From contig NZ_NGUQ01000006.1 of NCBI RefSeq assembly GCF_002179965.1, positions 1 to 64,000 of the forward strand: a DNA stretch of 64,000 nt. The letters run 5' to 3'. Positions within the stretch are counted from its first letter, which is position 1. Each line of letters begins with the position of its first letter. The position numbers were made by a program, and so were the translations under genes. Shown piece after piece: positions 8,812 to 19,600 of the stretch. Under the pieces are notes generated by a model that did not search any database, was not told where the DNA came from, and saw only the letters and a program-made list of their open reading frames with translations. Origin of the DNA: Pandoraea sp. PE-S2T-3 (lineage in GTDB: Bacteria > Pseudomonadota > Gammaproteobacteria > Burkholderiales > Burkholderiaceae).

Positions 8812-10680
8812 GTGAAACTCCGTGACCGTCCTGATTTTTTCCTGTCCCGCGTTGCCGCAGTGTTCGTCCTCGCCCTCCCGCTTGCGGCGAAAGCGGCAGC
8901 CACGGCGGGCGCAGCGGTCGTGGCGCAACCCATGCAACCGGTTGCCCTCCCCGAGCTTCGAGGCCTTCGCGACGCCACCCGTCAGGGCGTGCAAGACCAA
9001 CGTCTCGAACAGCAACGGCGCGAGACCGAAGAGCGGGAGCGACGCAGCGACGCCCCCGATGTCCGGCTGTCCCCCGTCACACCTGTGGCGCCCGCCACAT
9101 CAACGGCTGACACCGCGCCACTGACCACGCTACCGGCGGAAGCGCCATGCGTGGTGCTTCGCGACATCGATGTCGCCGCCGTGGACGGTACGCCTCTCCC
9201 GCCGTCACTCGAATTCCTACAAAGCGCCCTGACGCCGTTCATCACGCAGTGCGCGGGGGCTGCGGGGGTCGCCCAGATAGCCACCTTCGCCACAGATGCC
9301 GTGTTGACCCGCGGCTGGCTGACGACACGCGTGGTGGTGCCCGAACAGGATCTGACGGACGGGCGCCTCACGTTGCGGCTAATCCCGGGGGTGATCTCTG
9401 CCGTCAGGTTCAGCGATCCGGACACCCGCACCTCATGGCGGGCCGCGCTGCCCGTGAGCGAGGGCGACGTGCTGTCACTCGCCGCACTCGAACAAGGCCT
9501 TGAACAGCTCAAGCGCATGCCGAGTCAGGACGCCGACATTCGCATCGAGCCGGGTGAAATGCCGGGCACGAGCGTGCTGGTCATCGATACCCAACGCCGT
9601 CGTGCGTGGCGTCTGCTCGCCTCCGTCGACAACAGCGGCACCCGGGACACGGGGCGACTGCAAGGACAACTCGCGCTGGGTATCGACAACGTGCTGGGGT
9701 TGAACGATCTGCTTGACGTCGCGGTACAGCACGACCTTGCCACCGGCGACGATCGTTTCGGCGCGAAAGGCGGGAGTCTGAGCTACTCATTCCCGTGGGG
9801 CTACAACACGGTTTCCCTCTTCGGCAGTACGCGCGCGTACTTCCAGCGCATTGCCGGGGCGAATCAAACATTCGTGTCGAGCGGGCGTAATCAGATCGCC
9901 GAACTGAAGGTCGAACGCGTGGTGCAACGTGACCGCAACGGTAAGACCGCACTCGACGTACGACTCGGCCGCCGGTTCGGCAAGAGCTTCATCGAAGACT
10001 TCGAAATCTCGCAGCAGTACCGGAACAACACCTATTTGCAGCTCAGCGTGGCGCGCCGCCAATACCTTGGCGCGGCACAGGCCGACATCGTGCTGGGCTA
10101 CCGGCAAGGCATGCCGTGGTTCGGCGCGCAAGACGATTTGCGTGACCCGGTCACCCAACGCCCTACGCCGCAAACCTACCGCTACCGCGTCGTCTTGCTG
10201 GATGCACAGTGGTCGGTTCCGCTGCCCGCATTGCCGGCATTTCCCGCGCTATCCATCGGTCCGACACCGTTGCGCTACGTCGGTGTCTTCCACGCGCAGA
10301 CCACCGCCAACGCCCTATGGGCCGTCGACCAGATCGCCATCGGTGGCCGATACAGCGTGCGCGGCTTCACAGGCGACTACACGTTGAGTGCGTCGCGCGG
10401 CTTCTTTCTTCGCAACGAAATCCATCTGCCAATAGGCACAAGCGCACACGCGCTCTACGTCGGCATCGACTACGGACAGGTCTTCGGCCCGGGCACGCGC
10501 GACCTACCCGGCACGCGGCTCGCGGGCGCTGTCATCGGCGCACGCGGTCAGTTCGGCGCCAACGCCGGCGCGTTCGTCAGCGCCAGTTACGACGTCTTTC
10601 TTGCCAAGCCGCTCTATCGCCCGGCCGGTTTCCCGGTCAGTTCCGCCGTTGCCGGCTTCTCCCTCGCCCTTCGCTACTGA
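8812..10680 (+). CDS. CdiB/TpsB outer-membrane transporter (ShlB/FhaC/HecB family)
   Basis: Omp85-superfamily two-partner-secretion transporter, 622 residues from the GTG at 8812. An in-frame GTG at 8761 would add 17 residues before the signal peptide. The signal peptide is visible (VAAVFVLALPLAAKAA). A Gln/Arg/Glu-rich linker follows, then a POTRA-like region starting near CVVLRDIDV and a 16-strand-type barrel. The L6 tip motif VRGF (in GRYSVRGFTGDY) and a terminal aromatic residue (ALRY) are diagnostic. It lies 8 bases before cdiA, so the two are cotranslated, and it exports CdiA across the outer membrane. No strong ribosome-binding site is seen at either start. Confidence 0.93.
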   Translation: MKLRDRPDFFLSRVAAVFVLALPLAAKAAATAGAAVVAQPMQPVALPELRGLRDATRQGVQDQRLEQQRRETEERERRSDAPDVRLSPVTPVAPATSTADTAPLTTLPAEAPCVVLRDIDVAAVDGTPLPPSLEFLQSALTPFITQCAGAAGVAQIATFATDAVLTRGWLTTRVVVPEQDLTDGRLTLRLIPGVISAVRFSDPDTRTSWRAALPVSEGDVLSLAALEQGLEQLKRMPSQDADIRIEPGEMPGTSVLVIDTQRRRAWRLLASVDNSGTRDTGRLQGQLALGIDNVLGLNDLLDVAVQHDLATGDDRFGAKGGSLSYSFPWGYNTVSLFGSTRAYFQRIAGANQTFVSSGRNQIAELKVERVVQRDRNGKTALDVRLGRRFGKSFIEDFEISQQYRNNTYLQLSVARRQYLGAAQADIVLGYRQGMPWFGAQDDLRDPVTQRPTPQTYRYRVVLLDAQWSVPLPALPAFPALSIGPTPLRYVGVFHAQTTANALWAVDQIAIGGRYSVRGFTGDYTLSASRGFFLRNEIHLPIGTSAHALYVGIDYGQVFGPGTRDLPGTRLAGAVIGARGQFGANAGAFVSASYDVFLAKPLYRPAGFPVSSAVAGFSLALRY

Positions 10681-10688
10681 GACTTTCC

Positions 10689-13600
10689 ATGAATCAACGC
10701 TGCTTCCGTCTTGTCTTCAGTCACGTCCGGCGCCAATGGATTGCCGTCGGTGAACATGTCCGCCGTGGCCGTACGCCCGGGGCATCGCGTAGCGCGCGTC
10801 GCCGGGGTGCTTGTGGCCGAGAGGGTGCCTCCGCCATCGTCACCGCCACCGTCACTGCCGGGTATCGCCAACGCACCGTTGCGACGCTACTTGCGTTCAC
10901 TGTTCTGGGATTCAGCGCGCAAACCCACGCACAAATCGTTGCCGCGCCGGGACCCCACGCGCCCGGCGTCAGCGTCACGCCCAACGGCTTGCCGCTGGTA
11001 AACATCACGGCCCCGACGGCGGGCGGTGTCTCGCATAACCAGTACCAGCAGTTCGACGTGCCGACACAAGGCGCCATTCTCAACAACGCCCGCTCGATCG
11101 TGCAGACGCAAACGGGGGGATGGGTGCCGGGCAACCCCAATCTGACCGGCGATCCGGCGCGAATCATTCTGAATCAGGTGACGAGTGCACTGCCGTCGAA
11201 TCTGGCGGGGTATCTCGAGGTCGCCGGCAGCCGCGCCGAAGTCATCGTCAGCAACCCGAATGGCATCACCTGTAACGGGTGCGGCTTCATCAACACGTCG
11301 CGCGGGGTACTGACAACCGGCATCCCCGTGTTTGGTGGCAGCGGGTCGTTGGAAGCGTTTCGTGTCACCGAGGGTGCGATTCGTGTGACCGGCAACGGTC
11401 TGAATGCGGGCAACCTCACGCATGCTGCGTTGCTTGCACGGGCCATCGAAGTCAATGCGGCGATTCACGCACCGACGTTGGACGTCGTGACCGGCCGCAA
11501 CGAGATCGACGCGACGACGTTTGACGTGCGCTCGACCGAGGCCACCGCGAGTGACGCCCCCGCCTTTGCGCTGGACGTCTCCCGTTTAGGCGGCATGTAC
11601 GCCGGCAAGATCCGGCTCATCGGCACCGAAGCGGGTGTCGGCGTGAACATCGATGGCGACATCTCGGCAAACGGCGGCACGCTGACGCTGACCAGCGCTG
11701 GCGAGCTACGCATCGACGGCAAAGTCCATGCGGGCGAGGTGCTCGATGCCACTGCCGCCGACACCATCCGTATTGGTGGCGACGTGCTCGCGAATGATGC
11801 GCTGAATGTACGCACGACGCGCGACCTGATCAGCACAGGACAGCTTCGCGGCGGGCGGGACGTGAAACTCCTTATTGGTGGAACGTGGCAGCACGACGGC
11901 ATCGCGTCTGCCGCACGCCACTGGCAGGTCGACGCAGGCGACGTGGTATCGAGCGGCACGATTGCCGCTGGAGCCAATCCAGACGGGACGCCCGGCCCAA
12001 CGTCGGACATCACGCTCTCCGTCGCTCGTTCATTGCGCGCCACCGGTACGCACGCCACGACGGGGAATATTCGCTTCACCGCGAACGCCATCGACCTGTC
12101 CAGTGCGTCGACGACAACCCCGCAGAATCTCTTTCTCCACGCACTCGGCGGCCCCCTCACCTTGGCCGGCACCACGACCCGCGTCGGCGGCACATCGAAT
12201 TTAAGCAGCTTCGGCACCATGAATCACGACGGTGCGTCGCTGACAACGCAACACCTGTCGGTTGCGACTGCCGGTTTAAGCAACCATCGCGGCAGCATCT
12301 CTCAGTGGGGAACATCCTCCACGAAACTCGCCCTTCTCGGTGCGCTGGATAACCGCAACGGCCAAATTACCGCCAACGGCGACGACCTGTCAGTCACCTC
12401 GACGGCGCTGGACAACGCGTCGGGCAAGATCGAGCACGCGGGCGCGGGGGTGCTGCGCCTGTCAACGGGTCGATTCGATAACACCGACGGCACACTCGCC
12501 ACCAACGGCACGATGCGTGTGAGTGCGGATAGCTGGCGCAACGACCGGGGCACCGTCTCCGCGAAGCACGCGCTGTACTTGCTGACGCACGGGTTGTTGA
12601 GCAATCAAGTCGGCCTGATCCAATCGGGTGGCCTCTTCTCGCTCGACGCAGGGGCGCTGCACAACGACGGCGGTCGCTTACTGGCGTTGAGCGATGCGGG
12701 GATGCGAATCAACGTATCCCGCGAGTTGCTCAACACGTCGCAGACCGACACCCAAGGCGAGATCGCCGGCAAGGGCGATGTGGTCATGACGGCCGGTAAT
12801 GCCGTCAATAGCGGGAGATGGGCGTCCGACGGTACGTTCCGGTTCGAGACGGCGGGCAGCCTCTTGAACACCGGCGGTCAGATTCTTGCCCGGCAACATG
12901 TCGTGCTTGCCGTGGGCGATGTTCTCGACAATTCCGGCGGCAAGTTGGATACGGATGGCCATCTTGATACGTCAGCCGACACAATCCGCAACGTTCGCGG
13001 GCAGATGTCCTCCGCCCGGTTGACGATGAATGCGGCCCGGCTCGACAACGACGCGGGCGAGATTGTGCAATCCGATCCACAGGGCGATGCGCCCGCGCGC
13101 CTGAATATCACGGAAACCCTGAGCAACCGCACGGGAGCCATCAAGCTTGCCGCGCGCGACGCACGGATCGAGACGCGGACATTCGACAACACCAACGGCA
13201 CGGTCGCGCATGCGGGTGACGGCAAGCTGTCGATCCTTGCCACGGCCATTGAGAGCCGCAGCGGTCAGATCGGCACGAACGGTGACCTGAAACTGACCGC
13301 AGAATCGCTTTCCAACAATCACGGCCGCATAACGGCATTGCGGACGTTGTCAGCAGATGCCGAGACGTTCATCGAGAACGCATCCGGCGTCTTCGCCGGT
13401 GAGTCCGTCTCGCTGACTGCGCAGACGACGCTCGGCAACGCACAAGGCGCGATCGAGTCGGCAGACAACCTGCAAGTCTTCGCCCGGGAACTCGACAACG
13501 ACGGCGGCGCAATGCGCAACAGCGGCCACGGTCAGACCCGGATCGTCGCGGTGGACGCCATCCGCAATCGAAACGGCGCACAGATCGCGGCAAACGCGGA

Positions 13601-16600
13601 CGTGGCCCTGACCACCGGCACGCTGGACAACACCGGCGGCGCGATTCGCACAGGCAAGTCGCTCGCGCTGGAAGCCGCCGCAGATCTGATCAACGAGGAC
13701 GGCGAGCTCCGCGCGGCCGAAGCGCTCGATGCCACGATTGGCGGCGCATTCGTCAATCGGTCGGGCCGCACAGTAGCGCAAGACAGCATGCGCCTCATGG
13801 TGACGGAAGGGGTCGATAACACCGACGGCCGCATCGAAACTGCCGGGAGCACGGCACAACTGTCGCTTTCGGCAAGCGGTCTTACCAACGACAACGGCGC
13901 CATCGTCAACGTAGGAAATCAGGCGCTCGACGTTGCCGTATCCGGACACCTCCTGAACCGTGCGTCTGCCCGTATTGAAGGCACCGACGTGGGCGGCTTC
14001 ATAGCAGGCAATGGCGCCGTCAACGTGTCGGCGAACCGCATCGAGAACCTCGACGGCGCCCGTCTCGAAGCCGGCCAATCGCTCGCCGTCGCAAGCGGCA
14101 CTGACTTCGTCAATCGGCAGGGTCATGTGCGCACGAACGGGCGGTTGTCGTTGACGACCAATGACGATCTCGACAACACGGATGGCGAGATCCACGCCGG
14201 CGGTGCCATGCAGGTGAATGGCCGCAACGCCGTCAACCGGCAAGGCAGCATCCGGACGAACGACACGCTGTCGCTCACGGCGCGCAGCAATGTAGATAAC
14301 GCTGACGGTGAGATTTTTTCGACTGGCACAATGCACGTGCGCGCCGGTGGCGACATTCAAAACGTTCGCGGGAGTATCGAAGTTGCGGGCAAGCGCCCCT
14401 CCGAAATGGCCAGCGATGAAGCGCTTTCGCATCAAGGTAACGACGCTACAGGCATCTCAAGCGAAAGTGTGCCCACCACGTCCGACGAAGCCATCACCGT
14501 GGCAGCCGCCACGCTGGACAACACCGACGGACGCATCGTCAACGCCACGCGAGGTGAACTGACGCTCACCGCCGACGTCGTTCGCAACCACGCCACGCTC
14601 CCCGCAACGACGTCCCGGCCGACCGGCTTCATTGCCGGAAACGGTGACGTCTCACTACTGGCGCGGACCTTGGCCAACGGTCCGGGCGCCAACGTCAGCG
14701 CTGGCAACGACCTTCGGCTCGGCATGGGCGATCGCGTAGAGAATGCGGGCACGCTGTTCGCCGGTCAGGACTTGCACCTTGCCGGGCAGAACGGCACGAG
14801 CACGGCCACGCTCGACAATCTCGGCCAGCTTCAGGCTCGCCGTGACGCGACGCTTCTCGCAGCCGGGATCAATCACACTGGCGGCGAAATCGCCGTCAAC
14901 CGTGACCTCACGCTGACCGCAACGCACCTCATCGGCACCGGACAGCTTCGCGCGGGCAACAACCTGCACGTCACCCTGCCGGGCGATTTCACTTACAGCC
15001 CCGCGCATCTCTGGCGCGCCAACAGCGATCTCAACCTGACGATTGGCGGCCTGCTGACGATCACTGGCGAACTGGAGGCGGTGCAACAACTGACGATCCA
15101 TGCGGCGCAGCTACGCAACCAAGACGGCGGACGCATCAGGGGGAAGGCCGTCTACGCCAACGCCACCGACCGGATCGACAACGAAACGCGAATCGATGGC
15201 GACGAGGTCTGGCTGCGCACGCCGACCTTCGTTAACACCGGCGCCGTCATCGGCGGGCGCATCAGATTCGACGGCACGCACCTGACCAACGCCGGGGCGC
15301 AAGCCGTCATGGCGGCGACGCAGCAACTCGATGTCTTCGCGCAAGGTCAGGTGTTGAACGAAAGCGGTGCAACGTTGTACAGCCTCAACGGCTTGCGCAT
15401 CGGCGCGGCGGACACGCGCGACGCTGACGGATTTCTTGCCCGGCAATCGGCCGGACTGACCAATCGATCGGCCACGATCGAAGCCGGTGGCGACATCGAT
15501 GTCGCGGTCAAGACGTTCGTGAACGAGCGCGGTCAGGTCACGATCGAGCGCGGCGTCGACGCGGGTACGACTACGGTGGTTCGACACATCTGGATTGCGG
15601 GTTACCTCACGTTTCCCGGTGCCTCAGAGTTCGAACAATGCCAGGCGGTGAGCGGTGCCCCGTGTGAAAGATTGCCCACGACGCATTGGAGCCATAGCCT
15701 CCAGATCGACGGTGGGCCTGCCATGGTCAATGAGGTCATCTATAAATTGAATGACCACGGGCAACCGAGCTACGACATCAAAGAAGTCAACAAAGTCCCG
15801 AACCCGGCCAACATTCCGTTCACTCAATGGCAGTGGGGGCGAGAGGCCAGAGCAGAGCTCTCGGCCGAAAAGTTATACGTGGCCGGCACGCCGATTACCG
15901 TCACGCTGCCCAAGGGGCATCTCACGACACTCGATACCGGCAAGAAGACCTTCTCCTTAGTGAATCCGATCATCGAGGTCTACAAGGGGTCTGGGTTCGA
16001 CGTCAACTTCAGCTCACGCAATATCACCAAGCGTTCGACTCAGCACTTCGAATCCATTCAGGACGACGGAAAAGGCAACTGGATCATCGGCTTCTGGCCG
16101 GATTACGACCCAGCCGAGCACCTCCGTCCGACGTATGTCGACGAGGGGCGAAATAGCGTCATCACCGGTGCACCTGACGAGGGCGTACGGATATTCCGTT
16201 ACGGCCACGGGATTGAGGATGGCCGCGACACGAACGAGTACCGACGGGACATCACCACCCACAGTACCGTCGACCGAATCATTCATGCGTCTGCGCCGGG
16301 CACGTTGACTTCGCAAGGGTCGTTCCGGCTAAACGTTGACGGCGGCAGCGCGATCAATCACGCGTCGTCGATCAGCGCTGGCGGAAATATCGGCATTCGT
16401 GGCAACGGCGGCCAGATTACGAATCGCAGCCTCGGGCTGGAACGCATCGATCGGACCCGCCAGACGTCGCATCTCTACTGGCACGAGAAGAGCGGCAACA
16501 GCGATTTCTGGTTCCCTCAAGTCGAACTGGGAGCGACAGAGCACCGGTCCATCGTCGGCGGTCTTGACGCCTTGATTTCGTCGAACCAATCGACGCGTAT

Positions 16601-19600
16601 CAACGCGCGAGACATCGTGATCGACACGGCATCGACCGATGGTCGTCTCATTGACGCGAGGTGGGTCGACAGCCAAATCGCAACAAATTTCCCGGATGTC
16701 GGGCAGCCCCGTATTGTCATCGATGGCAACGATTCATCTCACGCATCGGTTTCCACTACATCACAATCCGCCATCGACGCGCCGCAACATGAGCGCACGT
16801 CGACCGGAGTATCGGGCGCAATTCAGACGCTCGACGCTGTCTCAGGTGGCATTCCCGATCTGACGTTGCCGCGCAGCGGCTTGTTCAGCATTGTCACGTC
16901 GCCGTCGCAGCCCTATCTCGTGGTCACCGACGCGCGCTTTACCGACTACGGCACGTTTGTCTCCAGCAACTACATGCTGGACCTGCTGAACATCGACCCG
17001 GCGGGTATCGAACGACGCATTGGCGACGGGTTCTATGAGGCGAAGCTGGTACGCGAGCAGATTCTTCGTCTCACCGGACGCGCCCGCCTGCGGGGTTACG
17101 ACAGCAACGACGCCGCGAGTGCAACGGATGCGGATGCCGAGTACCGGGCATTACTGACGCAAGGTGCACGCGCGGGTCGCGACCTGACGTTACGGGTGGG
17201 CATTCGCCTCACTGAAGATCAGATGCAGGCATTGACCGACGACATCGTGTGGCTGGTGCGGCAAGACGTAACGCTACCCGACGGGACGACGCAAACGGTA
17301 CTGGTCCCGACGTTGTATCTCGCCCACGGCAAGCGTGTGAGCCTGCATCCCGGCGGCGCATTGGTGACTGGTCGCGATGTGCTCGTGCAAGCCAGCCAGC
17401 AGGTAAGCAACCGCGGACGGATCGTGGGCGATTCGAGTACACAGATTCGCGCCGTCGATATCGAGAACCACGGAGTCATCGGGCGTCGTGGCACGCAAGG
17501 AAATGGCAGCACTGCCGGCGTCGATGGTGCGACGGGCGGCAAGGTCGAAGTCATCGCCTCGCGCGACGTCTTGAACATCGGCGGCGATATCACCGGTAAG
17601 CAAGTGCACGTGGAGGCTGGCCGCGACGTTGTCGTGACGAGTCGGACGCGCAGCATCGATTGGGAAAGTCGCGGCGGCAGCGGGCGGAGTACCACCCTCG
17701 AATCGGGGGGGCGCATTGACGCTCAAGACTCGCTCAATGTGATCGCCGGACGCGACCTGAGCGTTACCGGCGCGCAGATTCAGGCGGGCGGTGACGCCAG
17801 TTTGGTTGCCGGCCGTGACGTGTCCGTCGGCGCCATCGAACTGGAGCGGCGCTTTGGTGACGGCAGCCGTAGCGGCGACAACCGCAGCCTTACGAAAATC
17901 ACCGAGCATGCCGCGTCGGTCATCGGTGTGGGCGGCGACACCGCCATCGCCGCTGGCCGCGATGTGGTGGCCGAGGGTGCGAAAGTGACCACGGGCGGCA
18001 ATCTCATCATCGCTGCGGGGCGTGACGTTGAAATCACCGCCGTCACCGACAAGCTCGACTTCACTGGCCGCGTGCGTAACGACGACTACGCCGCGAACGC
18101 CGACACTCACATGGAAACCGTTCGTGGCGGCGAGATTCGTGCGGGCGGCGACATCGGGATGGGTGCGGGACAAGTTGAAGCCATTCAACGCGTGCTCGAC
18201 GAGCGCGGCGTACGGGCTTACGTCACCGACGATGAATCGCGTAAGGGCAACGCAACGATCCTTGGTTCATATGTCAGTGCAGGGGACCGCGACGTCAGCG
18301 CCGGGCGTGGCAGCCGAACCGGCACTGGAACTGGCGTTGGCGTTGCAGGAGCCACTGAAGACAAGGTCAGTGCCGCTCAGAAGGGAACCGTCCAGATCGT
18401 CGCCACGGGCGACGTGACCATCGGCGGCGTCACCACGGAGCAGGACGACGTGCGGTGGTCACGTGACACCAAGCGCGGCCTGCTCTCCACCACGACGGAG
18501 GAACGCCTCCGGGAGTTGCACGCTACGCAAACCATCGGCAGCACCGTGTCGGGGGACACGGTCACGATTGCCTCGGGACAGGACGTTGCGATCGCCGGCT
18601 CAAACGTCGTCGCCGATGGTGACGTGAACATCTCGGCGAAGCGCGACGTCACGATCACGTCCGCCGAAGACCGTCAGCGATCGGTGAACACGTCCGAAAT
18701 CACTACGAGCGGCGTATTCGGCAGCGGCACGAGCCTCACTATCGGCCAACGCAGCGAGAAGGACAAGCAGCGTCGCGAGAGCACATCTCAAACGGGGAGC
18801 GTAGTTGGCTCTGTCTCGGGCGATATGTCCGTGCGGGCGGGTAACGATTACCGGCAGGAAGGCAGCAAGGTCATTGCAGGCAAAGGCGATATCGATATCG
18901 AGGCCCAGCGTGTTGCCATTATCGAGAGCGCCGAGACGGATGCCAGTGTGCGCGAGACGGAAGTGCGTCAAGCGGGCGTGACGATTGCGATCTCCAGCCC
19001 GGTATTGGCGGCGGCCGAGACCGTCGGCCAGATGGGCAAGGCCGTGGGCAAGGTCGATGACGGGCGCATGAAAGCGCTGGGTGTGGTGGCAGGCGCACTG
19101 GCGGTCAAGAATGCGGCCGATAGCATCAAGAACCTGAGTGACGCAGCCAACGTGAGCATCTCGGTCACCGTCGGCGGATCACTACAGCAGAGTCGCGAGA
19201 CAACGGAAAGCACCACGTCGGTTGGCTCGACGGTAAGCGCTGGCGGCAATGCATCGGTTAGCGCGACGGGAGATGGAGAGGGCTCATCCCTGATCGTTCG
19301 TGGCAGCGACATCACCGCAACGCACGACATCGCGCTCAAGGCAGACGGCGATATCGACATTCAGGCGAGCACCAACACCTTTGAACAGCACCGCAAGAGC
19401 AGTGGTGTGTCAGGCGGCATTGGTGTGGGCATTTCGGTCGGCAGCAAAGGAGCGGCGTTTGGCGTAACGGCAAACGCCAGCGCGTCACGCGGCAAAGCTG
19501 ACGGTCGTGATGTGACTCAGAAGTACAGCCACGTCACGGCCGGCGGCGAAGCGAACGTTGCCTCCGGTGGCGATACCAATATCAGGGGCGGGGTGATTGC

